A stretch of DNA of 64,000 nucleotides from Pseudobdellovibrionaceae bacterium (GTDB taxonomy: Bacteria > Bdellovibrionota > Bdellovibrionia > Bdellovibrionales > UBA1609), in contig CP060220.1 of assembly GCA_023898385.1 (NCBI GenBank), positions 434,001 to 498,000 of the forward strand, in the 5' to 3' direction. Shown here in pieces: positions 33,198 to 44,600 of the stretch. Each line of letters opens with the position of its first letter. Position 1 is the first letter of the stretch. Both the position numbers and the translations under genes were made by a program. The notes beneath the pieces are model-generated. The model was not told the origin of the DNA. It was given only the letters and a program-made list of their open reading frames with translations, and made no database searches.

Positions 33198-33286
33198 AAT
33201 TCAGTTGTTAAGTATTTCGATGAAATTTCCGAAAAATAGTTGTCTGGCATGATATTTTTACTGAAAGACTTCACCAAGGAATGGCA

Positions 33287-35578
33287 ATGGTCGGTCACAT
33301 TAAGCCCTGGCAATCAATAGTTGCTCTCCTCATTTTACTACTTCCTTCGTTGTTTTTTGTGTCGAAGGTGTCGCCGAATAATCACATGTATCTCTACTAT
33401 GAGAAAGATGATCCCAAATTGGTTTTTGAAAAACAAGTCCGGGACACTTTCGCCAATGACACCATCTACATCCTGTTGTTTCAAGGCGACGATCTACTTG
33501 AGGCGAACTTTCTAGGTCGACTCCACAAGCTCACTGAAGATTTATCAAGCTTGGAGTTCGTCGCAAAGGTCACCTCGCCAACAAATGTTGACCACATCGA
33601 AGCCAGTGCCGATGGTTTTGAAGTGACTCCATTGATAGATGTAGATGCGGACGAATTTAGCCAACAAAGTATCAAAAGCCGAATTACAAAAGACCGATTT
33701 GCAAAAGGCATATTGTTGGCTGATGATGCGCGCACCTTGGCCGTTGTCGTTGAGCCTGTTGCCGGTGAGGTTAAAGAATTTTATGAGCCTCTCGAACAAC
33801 AGATTAGAAAGCAAGTGGTCCAGAACAAACTGGATGATCATCTCAAAGGTGTGTCTGGAATGTCGGCGGTCGTGGCCGCTGATACGCGGTCAATGGCGAG
33901 AGATACCCAAATATTACTGCCGCTTTCTTTTTTGTTGGGTATTTTAGTGCTGTGGTGGATGTTTAGAAGCTACGTTGTCGTGGCATTTGGCTTAGTTTCT
34001 TTGACCGTAACGGTGGTGTCGACCATTAGTCTTTACGGAATTTTTAACGTGCCATTTACTGCCGTATCAGAAATGGTTCCGTCATTAATATCGGCATTGA
34101 CCATTGCCTTTCTCGTTCATCTCTTTAACAGTGTTTATTTTTGGCACGACAAAGGGTTAAGTGTTGAAGAGTCGGTTAAAAACGCCATGCAAGATGTAAG
34201 GTCACCATCTTTGTTTGCGGCTCTGACGACGATCGCTGGGTTTGTGTCGCTGGTGACAACAAGAATTCCTCCAGTGCAGAGCTTTGGTTGGGTCGTGTCG
34301 GTGGGATTGGTCGTTATCTACGTGGTGGTGATATGGTTAATGCCCCCGCTGGTTGCTAAGTTTTTGACCTTTCCAGAAAAAGTCAAAAAAAGCGGTTTAA
34401 GGGGGCTTGACACTGTAGTCTGGGGGATTGCAAAGATTGGTCTGAGGCACCCCAAATGGGTGATAGCGGGGCACGTGCTGGCAATTTTAATCTTGGCCCC
34501 CGTTCTCTTTGCCATTCGGGTCGAGACTAACTTTATCGAATTTTTTAAGCCAAATCACGAGATCAGAAAAAGCACTGACCTTGTGGAGAAAAACTTATCC
34601 GGAACGGCCTCAATTGATGTTGTGTTTTCATTGGACCACCTTGATGGATTAAAAAGTCCTGAGAAGTTACAGGTGATCAAAAACTTCAAAGACTGGGTAG
34701 AGAAATTGCCCGAAGTGGATAAAGCCGTTTCTCCTGTAGAAGTGATCGAAGATATGCACTGGGCGTATAACGGCGAAAAAGAAGGGTATCGGACGCTGCC
34801 TGATGATAGGGAATTGATCACCCAATACTTATTTATAAATAGCGGTGAAGATCTATATGATCTCGTCAATCGCGATTTCACTCAAGCGCGCGTCGGTCTA
34901 CGAATGAAAAGCTTGGGAAGCATCAAACTTAAAGGTGTGTTGCAGAATATAGAAAATTATTTAAGTAAAAATTGTCCTGAGGACTTAAGCTGGAAACTTG
35001 CTGGCTCGACTTTTCTTGAGGTTTCACTTCTGGATACTCTGATCGAAGACCAAGAGCGCGGCGTTTTGGTGGCCATCATCTTAGTGCTTGGCATGATGGC
35101 CTTTTTATTTCGCTCTTTTTCAGGCAGCATTATGTGTATGATTCCCAATGTGCTCCCTATTTTTGTGTGTTTTGTTGCTATGGGACTTTCGAATATCGCC
35201 CTTGATTTGGCAACAATTACGATTTCGGGCATCACACTGGGGATTGCCGTAGACGATACGATTCATGTTTTTCATGGTTTTTTGCATCGTATGCGAAAGG
35301 GGCAGTCTAAGTTGTGGGCCATGGCCAGAACGTTCAAACAGGCGGGACGGGCAATCACCGTGACCACTCTTATTTTGTTGGCCCAGTATCTCGTATTTCT
35401 CACCGCCACTTATCGGCCGGTGAATTATTTTGGACTGCTAATGGCCGTGGGTGTGGCCTCGGCGTTGCTTTTTGATTTGTTGCTGCTTCCGGCTTTGATT
35501 CAGGCGTTTTGGAGAAAGTCCAAGCGAGAACAAAATAGTTCGAGAGACACCGCAATTACAAAGCGGCATGCGGCATAG
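33287..35578 (+). CDS. MMPL/RND superfamily transporter
   Basis: A 763-residue inner-membrane protein with twelve predicted spans in the RND arrangement: span 1, a large periplasmic loop (about residues 30-210), spans 2-6, span 7, a second periplasmic loop, spans 8-12. Hallmarks are FAALTTIAGFVSL in the fourth span region and the conserved GIAVDDTIHVFHGF, which contains the proton-relay Asp pair. COG1033-type RND proteins with LolA-like and barrel partners are thought to move lipids. ATG 33287 is preferred because AAGGA lies 6 nt before it; ATG 33281 directly abuts that site. Its 3' end overlaps the next, convergent gene by 23 bp. Confidence 0.88.
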   Translation: MVGHIKPWQSIVALLILLLPSLFFVSKVSPNNHMYLYYEKDDPKLVFEKQVRDTFANDTIYILLFQGDDLLEANFLGRLHKLTEDLSSLEFVAKVTSPTNVDHIEASADGFEVTPLIDVDADEFSQQSIKSRITKDRFAKGILLADDARTLAVVVEPVAGEVKEFYEPLEQQIRKQVVQNKLDDHLKGVSGMSAVVAADTRSMARDTQILLPLSFLLGILVLWWMFRSYVVVAFGLVSLTVTVVSTISLYGIFNVPFTAVSEMVPSLISALTIAFLVHLFNSVYFWHDKGLSVEESVKNAMQDVRSPSLFAALTTIAGFVSLVTTRIPPVQSFGWVVSVGLVVIYVVVIWLMPPLVAKFLTFPEKVKKSGLRGLDTVVWGIAKIGLRHPKWVIAGHVLAILILAPVLFAIRVETNFIEFFKPNHEIRKSTDLVEKNLSGTASIDVVFSLDHLDGLKSPEKLQVIKNFKDWVEKLPEVDKAVSPVEVIEDMHWAYNGEKEGYRTLPDDRELITQYLFINSGEDLYDLVNRDFTQARVGLRMKSLGSIKLKGVLQNIENYLSKNCPEDLSWKLAGSTFLEVSLLDTLIEDQERGVLVAIILVLGMMAFLFRSFSGSIMCMIPNVLPIFVCFVAMGLSNIALDLATITISGITLGIAVDDTIHVFHGFLHRMRKGQSKLWAMARTFKQAGRAITVTTLILLAQYLVFLTATYRPVNYFGLLMAVGVASALLFDLLLLPALIQAFWRKSKREQNSSRDTAITKRHAA

Positions 35579-36614
35579 AATTTTGTTTTCGATCTATGTT
35601 GATTAATCCTGAATCCAGAAAATTCACACGTCCATAATTTTCGATGCCGCCGGCAAACTGACCTTTTTGATCAACGACGGGAAAACCAAACAGTTCAGGT
35701 TGTGATTGCGTCTCGGGGTTTAAGATCTTACCCGCAAATAGGTTCGGAGCCAAAAGGTGAGCGGGTTCTCGCAGAGGTGGCCACCCTTTGTAATCGATGG
35801 CCACTTCATGTGAAAACATATAATAGCTGCCGGTGCGACACTGGGCCAATGAGGTGAGTTTTCTTCGGTGTGAAGAGCAGTCACTTTCTTCAGCTGAAAA
35901 AATCAGATAAAGGCGTTTGCCACTTTTTGTTGATCTCCAAAAAACCTGCGGCACTTCCATTTGGTAAAATTCTTGCGAATGATGGAAAATGTGGATATCT
36001 GATCCCGACCACCGTTCAATGTTTGTGCTGCTTAGGTGGGCAATGACGCCGTCGCCATCAGGGTGAATCGTTCCATTGGGTTTTCGTCTTCTGGCGGTGA
36101 TAAAACAGTGGTAGCGATCGTTATGATAGATAACGTAAGGGTCTCTCCAATTGATGTGATCAAAGCGAGTGTCTGTCACAGGGTTTGGTATAAGGGGTTT
36201 GTAGAGCCCTTGCTCCAGACGGCGCCAGCTGCTGAGATTCTCTGAGCGAGCGATGCCAATGTGTTGCGGGTATTGCCATTCTTTTGGCGTCCAATAGCGG
36301 CTATGTTTTGAACATCGCGAGGTGTAGAACAAGTAGTAGTAGGCGCTTTTTGGATCTTTGATAATGCTCCCACTCCAAATGGAGAGATCATCCCAAGCCC
36401 CGGAGCGACTTTTCGAAAACGCCGGATCCGGCGACAGAAGTTGCCAACCCCGATTGTTTTGAACCGCGTGCCCCAGTGAAGCCAAATCATGTCTTTGCTG
36501 CGGATCAAATTTGCAGTGTTCTTTATTGGCTTGAAGGAAAAAAACGTGATTTTCGCCGTTTTTTTCTGCGAACCAAAAATCCCAAATATAGCGATCCGGC
36601 AGGCTCCAGGCCAT
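35556..36614 (-). CDS. GH32/GH43/GH68-type five-bladed propeller glycosidase-like protein
   Basis: A 352-residue cytosolic protein without signal peptide. It opens with YIWDFWFAEKNGENHVFFLQA, the N-terminal nucleophile-Asp region of clan GH-J/F furanosidases. It continues with DDLSIWSGSII, DHINWRDPYVI (the transition-state-stabilising R-D-P), and the acid/base Glu in MEVPQVF. These are the three-carboxylate signature of fructan or arabinofuranosyl hydrolases. A C-terminal GFPVVDQKGQFAG strand closes the propeller. Substrate unknown. The gene lies alone, tail-to-tail with the RND gene. Confidence 0.75.
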   Translation of the reverse strand: MAWSLPDRYIWDFWFAEKNGENHVFFLQANKEHCKFDPQQRHDLASLGHAVQNNRGWQLLSPDPAFSKSRSGAWDDLSIWSGSIIKDPKSAYYYLFYTSRCSKHSRYWTPKEWQYPQHIGIARSENLSSWRRLEQGLYKPLIPNPVTDTRFDHINWRDPYVIYHNDRYHCFITARRRKPNGTIHPDGDGVIAHLSSTNIERWSGSDIHIFHHSQEFYQMEVPQVFWRSTKSGKRLYLIFSAEESDCSSHRRKLTSLAQCRTGSYYMFSHEVAIDYKGWPPLREPAHLLAPNLFAGKILNPETQSQPELFGFPVVDQKGQFAGGIENYGRVNFLDSGLINIDRKQNSMPHAAL

Positions 36615-37040
36615 TTCAATTCCATCCTGAGTTGTGATGAGTCGGACTGTTTAGAAACGGGAAAATGGGGGTTTTTGTCAAGGGGGTTTGGTGGGTCCGC
36701 CGGGTCAATGGGCCCGGGATTGGATCTGAGGTGGATCAGCGGTGATTTTTTAGTTGATCGATGTCCTCATACTATTTTTCGGGGGTGTGGTGCATCTTTT
36801 CCAACACAGTCTCATCCAGAAAAGAAAGGTGTTGCGCCCTCACTTTGATGGCTGCGGCAAAAGCCCCTGAGGCGTTGTTTTTTGCCTGTTTTAGATCTGG
36901 GCTGAAACCTCTTGTTTCACCTGTAACACTTTCTGGGAAAAGGTTTTAAGAGAGGCCTAAGGGGTTGAAATGGACCTCCGGAAATCGATATGTTGTGGTT
37001 TTCTAAACGAATCGCAAACAACATTCAAATAGGGGTAGTG
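36615..37040. other. intergenic region, no gene seen
   Basis: This region separates the divergent glycosidase-like and M48 genes and contains no supported coding frame. It is G-rich near 36660-36720 and has an AGGGG site just before 37041. A weak hairpin followed by six T residues occurs at about 36868-36888 but does not clearly terminate any gene. The promoters of both flanking genes must lie here. Confidence 0.4.
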
Positions 37041-38099
37041 ATGATTGATCGGAATGATAAACAGGGGCTGGGGATTATTAGAGTTTTGTTATCTAAAGGC
37101 AGCCATTTATTAATCAGATGTAGGTTTTTGTTTTTTGTCAGTGTTCTAGTTTTCGGCAGTTTGACCACCGCGGAGGAAGCGAAAAGTTTATGGCGGGTCA
37201 AAGCCAGAAGTAAGATAGAGACTCGGGCAAACGTTTCGGAGAATGGATTTCAGAAAGTGGCTGCCATTTCGGAGAGAGGGCAAGGGTATGTGCCCACGTC
37301 GATAAAGCGGATTTATGAGGATTTTGTTCTTGAGACTTGGTCCATGATCTATCACCAACAGGATTTGATACCTGAGCATTTGGACAAAAAAATGAAACCA
37401 GCATTGAAACTGATCTTAGCAGCCGCGCACAGTCTGGAAGGTCATTATGTTGGGCCCTATCAGGATTTTGTCGACCGTATCATGTTGGATCTTTCACAAT
37501 TTGCTTTAGATAAAGATATGCGCTCTTGTTACCGAGCGTGGGTCATTGATGTGAACGAAGTAAATGCCTTTAATACAGGATGTAATGTATTTATATCAAA
37601 ATTAATGATCGACAAGCTAGATATTGATGAAGTCGAGGCCATCATAGCCCATGAGATGAGTCATGGTGATTGGGGCGATGGAGTTCGAACCATCGGATCT
37701 TTTTTTGCCTCTGCCGGACACCACTTTGCTGACTACACGCACGACTATATACGCAAATGGATCACTGGAGAAGTGTCGGGCCGGATTCAAGGAACTCGTG
37801 ATATGGGTCACATGTTTAAAATATTGGAAGAGTTTGCGACGCGAGCTCCAGCTGTGGAGCTGAGAGCCGACACGACCGCAGTTCGCCTTTTGCACCGAAT
37901 GGGTCGATCGAGATCCGCATTGCCTATGGCCCTTGTGAAGTTGCATGGGTTTGAAGATCTTGTGGATTATTTGAGGCGATCCACAGACGGAAATGGCGAG
38001 GTAGTTCCGGGTGTGCGTAATTATCCCAATTTAGATGAACGTCTTGAGAGAATTGGCGAGACTTATGGCGACATAGACAAAAAAGAAAGCGGCATGTAG
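37041..38099 (+). CDS. M48-family zinc metallopeptidase
   Basis: The frame opens at ATG 36990, but ATG 37041 has an AGGGG site 5-6 nt upstream and better fits a signal-anchored protein (hydrophobic CRFLFFVSVLVFGSL). The mature enzyme has the gluzincin motif IIAHEMSHGDWG (zinc ligands His204 and His208 from this start, catalytic Glu205). The downstream third ligand is Glu in VELRADTTAVRLL, as in Oma1/BepA-type M48 peptidases. Such periplasmic proteases handle envelope quality control. It stands just upstream of the giant lipoprotein gene, but 533 bp apart. Confidence 0.85.
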   Translation: MIDRNDKQGLGIIRVLLSKGSHLLIRCRFLFFVSVLVFGSLTTAEEAKSLWRVKARSKIETRANVSENGFQKVAAISERGQGYVPTSIKRIYEDFVLETWSMIYHQQDLIPEHLDKKMKPALKLILAAAHSLEGHYVGPYQDFVDRIMLDLSQFALDKDMRSCYRAWVIDVNEVNAFNTGCNVFISKLMIDKLDIDEVEAIIAHEMSHGDWGDGVRTIGSFFASAGHHFADYTHDYIRKWITGEVSGRIQGTRDMGHMFKILEEFATRAPAVELRADTTAVRLLHRMGRSRSALPMALVKLHGFEDLVDYLRRSTDGNGEVVPGVRNYPNLDERLERIGETYGDIDKKESGM

Positions 38100-38330
38100 G
38101 CAGTAGATGATTTAGCGTTTTGTCTCGCGGGTCTAGGTGCTAGACTGTATACTCTTGTGAAATTAAAAATAGAATTTTTACCAAAAGACAATACAACAAC
38201 GTCCCTTCGAATGGACCGATGTCTTAGCTAGATGGCGTTAGCCTCTAGGAGAGTGAATCAGGTTAATGGGGATGATTTTTTCGCTAATCGAGTTCCTGTC
38301 TTAGCAGGTAGCAGGGCTGAGTGGTCCTGT

Positions 38331-38394
38331 GAGTGATTTTGAGAAATCATTCGAAACGAGTTACGGCTCGACTTTTTTGGGCGGGTGGTTGCCC
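38331..38394 (+). promoter_or_regulatory. cluster of three consecutive hairpins in the leader
   Basis: From 38331 to 38352, GAGTGATTT pairs with AAATCATTC around a TGAG tetraloop (9 bp, one G-U). Next, CGAG (38357-38360) pairs with CTCG (38367-38370) and is followed by a TTTTTT run at 38373. Then GGGC (38379-38382) pairs with GCCC (38391-38394). The middle stem followed by six T residues is terminator-like although short. Closely packed stems of this type are unusual in ordinary intergenic DNA. Confidence 0.4.
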
Positions 38395-38492
38395 CAAACT
38401 GAGAAAATACAGCTAAACGATGCTGAGTTCTGGCCAGATCTTGGTCGTTAAAAAATATTCGCATTCTCCATTGTTGCTAGACTGTTGTCCAG

Positions 38493-38530
38493 TGTCTCGA
38501 CTTGAGTCAAAACTGTACCAGGTCGAGACA
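38493..38530 (+). promoter_or_regulatory. 12-bp hairpin in the leader
   Basis: TGTCTCGAC at 38493-38501 and GTCGAGACA at 38522-38530 form a perfect 9-bp inverted repeat. In RNA the pairing extends by a G-U, a U-A and a G-C pair to 12 bp, leaving a 14-nt loop. It is about 100 bp upstream of the giant gene start. It could be an operator for a dimeric regulator or an RNA structure; no T-tract follows. Confidence 0.5.
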
Positions 38531-38632
38531 TATTCCTAAAAATAATCTGAAAAAAGCTAATGGTTTTAGACGCTTCTGCCGAAGAGATGAGTGGTTACAA
38601 AGCTCTCTAAAGAAGGGATCTTACTGCAAACT

Positions 38633-41600
38633 ATGGAACGTAGCATAGTTATTTATATTACTAATCTATGCATGAGCTTCTGCAAAACGCTGTGGAAGCT
38701 GGGGCGAGGTGTATCCCATACACCCGTAAGTTCCTTTGTGGTCGCGGGATTGGCCGTATGGCTTCTAGGCTGCGTTGCCGAGATCAATGATCAGTTAGCA
38801 AACAAATCAGCGGCTCGAATTATTTTCTCTGAGGACGGTACGCCGTCAGGTGCCACAGACAAGTATGATTTTGGCGAAACTGCAGTGGGCGGAATGGCTG
38901 AGGCCACCGTGGACCTCTTCAATTTGGGAGACTTTCCCGCCACAAACGTCACCAGCAGCAGCATCCCTTCGCCATTTGCGTTTAAGGGTGGAAGCTTCCC
39001 CGGTATCGGCGGAAACTGTACTAGCACTCTTGCTGCCGGTGGCACTTGTGAAATTGTATTAACATATACTCCAGCGGCTTATGTGACCAACACAGAAAGC
39101 TTCACGCTCACTTACAATTCAAACAATGACACTGTCACATCCACGCTGTTTCTTGAGGGTACTGGAACCACTCCCGCCGTTCTTACGATTTCTGATGCAC
39201 CTGTTTATGATTACGGAACCAAAGCTGTTGGCGGCGATCACGACCATGTGTTTACAATCACCAATGCGGGAGGTGCAACAGCCACCAACATCATCGAAGG
39301 TGGTTTGGGTTCACCTTTTCAGTTTCAAGATGGATTGTATCCTGGAACTGACGGGACATGCCCCATTGATGGGACCATCCCTGGCGGAACAGGTTGTACC
39401 GTTGTGGTCACGTTTTCGCCAACCAACATTGGTTTTTACACGGATCGCATTGAGCTGAATTATTTTGATGGCGCCACAGCACAGCTGGCCACCCGAGATC
39501 TTCAGGGTACGGCTTTGATTCCTGCTAATTTAGAAATTTCAGATGCACCCGAGTATGACTATGGTCAGATTCTTGTTGGAAACACTGTCGATTACACGTT
39601 CACAATCACCAACACGGGCGGGTCCACAGCCACATCCATGGGTGGCGGCGGGTTGGCGAGCCCCTTTAGATATGCCGGTGGCATTGGGTATCCGGGCACG
39701 GGCGGCACTTGTTTAGGCAGTTTAGCGCCGGCGGCCACTTGTGACATCGTGGTGACTTTTGCGCCAGTTACAACGGGCATGCACTCAGACACCATTGAAA
39801 TTTATTACGACAATGGTGCGGGTACATCGCAAGCCGATCGGGATATAAAAGGGGAGGGCATGACTCCCGCTAATTTGGTTTATGATTTAGCGCCTGTATA
39901 TGATTTTGGATTAAGAGCTATCGGATCTGTGACCTTGCAAACGATTACAATTACTAATACCGGAAGCATTGGCGCCACGGCGATAGTTGATGCCGGTTTG
40001 CTCACAGCTGATTTTCAATACGCTGGTGGCACTTACCCCGGTGGCGGAACTTGCTCGACGACTTTAGCCGGAAACGGTGGCACTTGTACGGTGAATGTTC
40101 AGTATGCGCCTGCTGGTGTGGGATCTCATACGGACTTTGTTTCTTTAGATTATTTTGATGGCGTTAATAATGTGAATGATGCCATGACGGTTACGGGTAT
40201 CGGCGCACTTCCTGCCAATCTCGTTGTAACAAGTGGCGAACCTAATCCCTATGATTTTCAAGCCGATTTCGGAGTGATCGCCTACGGATCCACTCGGTCT
40301 CATACATTTACAATTCAAAACTCAGGTGGAGTGCCGGCAACGGGCGTGATTGTGGGCGGGTTGGTGGCTCCGTATACGGTCAACAGTACAACCTGTGGCG
40401 CTTCCATTAATCCTTCAGCCAGCTGTACTGTTGAAGTTCAATATGCGCCATTATCCACTGGCCCTCATGCTGGAAACTTACAGATCAATTATAATGATGG
40501 AGTGGTGGCTCAAGCATTGGTTCAGGGTATCGACGGCGATGCGGCAGCACCGGCATTATTAACAATCACAGAAATTGACCCCTACGATTACGGCACTCAG
40601 GCCATTGGTTCATTTACTCCTTACACCTTTACAGTGCAAAACACGGGCGGCGTTGATGCCACTCTAATGGCTGGCAGCGGATTAACTTCACCTGATTTTC
40701 GTTGGGAAACTACAGATGTTTATCCGGGAGCATCGGGCAATTGCGGAACGCCTCTCGCCCCGGGAGCCACTTGTACCGTGGTGGTCGAGTTTGGCCCCAA
40801 CTCCACGGGCCTACTTAATGACACAATCACTGTTGACTATAATAATGGAGTCATTGCCACTTCAGTGTCTCGTGATGTGATCGGTACGGGTGCAAATCCG
40901 GCCATTCTTACGATTTCTGATGCCCCATTTTATAGTTTTGGCAGCGTGGCCAGCAACTCACTGACCACTCATATTTTCACTATTACTAATGCAGCTGGTT
41001 CCGTTGATGCCACAAGTATTACAGAGGTGGCATTTGCCATTCCTGAATACGATTTTGCCGGCGGCGTATTCCCAGGAACTGCCGGCAACTGCGTTTCTGG
41101 TGGTTCTTTGTTGCCGGGTACATCTTGTGATGTAGAAGTAGAATTTACGCCCGCCGTGAACGGATCCTACAACTCCACTTTAACATTAAACTATGACAAT
41201 GGTGTAGCTGTGGTTGCGGCCAGTCGAAATATTCAAGGTGTGGCGACCAACCCCGCTCAACTTGTATTTACACCGAGTCCACAGGACTGGGGCACAGTGG
41301 CTCGTGGTTCAACCAATGTGGCGCTTATTAATGTGGAAAATACAGGTGGTGTAAATGCCACTGGCATAATCATAGGCTCAGCATTTTTAGCTCCCTACAG
41401 TTATACCGGTGGAAGTGGTTATCCGGGAGCGAACGGCACATGTACAGGAACCATCTTGCCCGGAGTGGCCAACAGTTGCATGGTTGAGGTTCAATATGTG
41501 CCCACGGTCAATGGCCCAACCAGTGATGATCTCGACCTCGACTATGATGATGGAACTATTTTAGCGCCAGTGACAGCCAGTGTGACCTTGCAGGGGAATG

Positions 41601-44600
41601 CGGATAATCCAGCTGTGCTCAATGTGCAAGGTGCTGATCCTACAGATTTCGGAACAGCTGCCGTGGGTGCCACTGTGCCTCTGGTATTAACCTTAGAAAA
41701 TACCGGTAATATAGCCGCCACGGGAATTACTTCTGGCGGACTGGCCACAGTGAATTATCAATACACAGGGGGGACATTCCCTGGCGGTGGAACTTGTGTA
41801 GAAGGTGGCAACTTAGCTGCGGGCGCCACTTGTACTTTTAGTGTGGATTTTATGCCGCAAGGGGCAGCCATACATACAGACAACCTCACTCTTTCGTATA
41901 ATGATGGGGCCGCAGCTCAAGTAGAAACTCATGGTGTAACAGGCGTTGGCGCTAATCCGGCCTCCCTAAATATTGCTAATATTCCAGATAGTTTTAGCTA
42001 CGGAAATGTGGCTTTGACAACAAACCTAGATCACGAATTTACCGTAACAAATACGGGATCCATAGATGGCACGGGAGTGTCTGAAATCACTTTGGCAGCT
42101 CCATTTACAATGCCTGGTGGGTACCCAGGTGCGGGTGCAACAGTGCCTTGCGGTAATACCATTCTCGCTGGAGCCAGTTGCAATATAGTGGTTCGATTCG
42201 AACCCACGGTCACGGGCGCCCAAAACGCTAACATCACCCTACAATACAATGATGGGGCTAATGTTGTTACATCAGTGGTTACCGTTGACGGTATTGGCTT
42301 TGTGCCAGCTGATTTAGACATTACACCGCCAAGTTTTGACTTTGGCAATATGGCTTTAGGCGGTTCTTCCACGGCGCAAATTTTTACCATCACTAACGTG
42401 GGTGGATACAACGCCACTCTGGTTAATGAAGTGGCAATGGTGGATCCATTTAAATACACGGGCGGGGCTTTCCCTGGCACGAATGGCACTTGTGTGGCCA
42501 ATCAAACGTTAGCTCCGGCAGCCAGTTGTGACGTGGAAGTTTATTTTAATCCATCCGTATTGGGTGCAGCCACGACCTTTTTAGATTTTAGCTATTTTGA
42601 TGGATTAAACGCGCAGAACGAAACAGCCCAGCTGGATGGAACAGGAGTTGCTGTTGGACTGCTTGCGATCGCTCCAGACCCCCATGATTTTGGTTCAGTG
42701 GCAAATGGCGGACAAAGTGTGTCTCAATTGTTTACCGTGACCAACTCGGGTGGATTTGCTGTGACCAACATGAATGAGGTGGGTTTAACGGGCGACTTTA
42801 TATATGTAGGTGGCGCGTTCCCAGGTTCTGGCGGGAACTGTGTGGCAGCTGGTGGTTTGACACCCACTTCGAGCTGTCAAATCGAAGTGGCTTTTAGACC
42901 TACGGCTACAGGCGGACTAGCAGATCAAATTGAATTTACGTACTTTAATGGTGCGGCCACGGTTTCGGCAACGGGTGATGTGACCGGTACGGGAGTGAAC
43001 CCCGCAAGTTTATCCATTGCAGCCAATCCGGACTTGTTCAACTGGGGCATTGTTGAAACAGGAACAATCGTTGATCACACATTCACAGTAAGTAACTCAG
43101 GTGATGTTTCAGCGACCGGCATTTCGGAAGTGGGCCTAGGCGGAGAGTGGACTATGCCAGGAGGATATCCTGGTGGTGGAACATGTCCTTTGGCGGGTAC
43201 GATTGCTTCTGGTGCCAGTTGCACGATTGTTGTTCGCTTTAATCCTTTGGTGAGTGGCGTAAAAACAGATGACATCGAACTTAACTATAGCGATGGTACT
43301 TTAGCAGGCCCGCCCAATGCCACGGCCACATTAACAGCTGATGCCCGAACGCGCGCCCTATTAACGATCTCAGCTAATCCAGATCCGTTCAGCTTTGGCA
43401 CTCAGCCTCTGGGTTCAAGCACAATTCGAGAGTGGACACTCACTAACACAGGTGAAATGGATGCCACGGCCATTGCGGGAGATGTCTTCGCATTGGCTCC
43501 AGAATATGCTTTTGCTGGCGGCACTTTCCCAGGTGGCGGAACTTGTGTGAATGGTGGCACCTTGGCTGCTGCGGGCACTTGTACTTTCCGTGTGGAATTT
43601 GTTCCCGCCGGGGTGCCAGGGGCCAGAAACGACAACGTTGATGTTAACTATAATGATGGTGTGGCCGCAACCGATGTGACTCAGGCCATCACGGGCACGG
43701 CCGCAAACCCGGCTAACCTTGTGGTGATTAGTGGCGAGCTTGATCCCTATGACTTTGGCACCGTGGCTGTTGGTGCGACCCGTGTTCACAGTTCGTTTGT
43801 TGTACAAAACCAAGGCGGCGTTGATGCCACGGGCGTGGCCGTCAGCATTAGTGGTGGGCCATATACAGTTAATGCAACCACTTGTGGTGCAACAATTGCG
43901 GCCGGTGCCACTTGTACAGTGGATGTGGACTTCACGCCCGTTGGCAGTGGAGCCATTGTCGGTGACAATTTAGTGATAGATTACAGTGATGCCACGGGGG
44001 CATCGCAAATGTTGCACGGATTGCAAGGCACAGGTGCACTTCCTGCTCAACTTGTGTTTGATGACACGCCTTCTTATGACTTTGGTATTCAGCCTAACTC
44101 ATCTTCAACAGCTCGCCTTTTCTGGGTAGAAAATATAGGCGAAGTCAATGCCATCGGTCTTGCGGGGTCATTCACAACAGGCACTCACTTTAAGTTTACT
44201 GGAGCCGGTGGTTATCCAGGTACTTTAGGTACTTGTGCTGACCCCATCGTGCCAGGTGTTGGTGGTCGTTGTCAGATTGAAATCGAGTTTATCCCGCAGT
44301 CCACGGGAGCGCACACCGACAACGTGATTTTAAGTTTCAATAACGGCGTGGGTGCGACAAGCAATCAATTGCAGATTGATGGTACCGGTGCGCCACCTGC
44401 ATTAATCACAATTGCTCCGGGTGGGACTTTTGATTTTGGCTCCATTGCTCGCGGTGGTCGTGCCGTGCAAATTTTCACGTTAACAAATTTAGTGGGTGCT
44501 GTTGATGCGACAAATATCACTGGCGCTGTTGCCACTCCGGAGTTTGCATTCACTGGCGGCGGGGTGTTCCCGGGTACGAACGGGACTTGTGTGATCAATG

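Larger units (their letters stand above)
38100..38632 (+). promoter_or_regulatory. long non-coding leader of the giant lipoprotein gene
   Basis: No frame longer than about 20 codons is supported in these 533 bp, although neighbouring genes are tightly packed. A possible -10 box TATACT at 38148-38153 lacks a good -35 partner. Several hairpins occur in a row (see separate entries at 38331 and 38493). An AGAAGGGA site at 38611-38618 precedes the ATG at 38633 at the unusually long distance of about 15 nt. The region may be a structured 5' leader, possibly a riboswitch or attenuator; I recognise no known class. Confidence 0.45.

Noticed and set aside
38170..38632. Known riboswitch classes (TPP, cobalamin, cyclic di-GMP, SAM)
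   Set aside because: None of their signature cores could be recognised by eye, although several stems are present.
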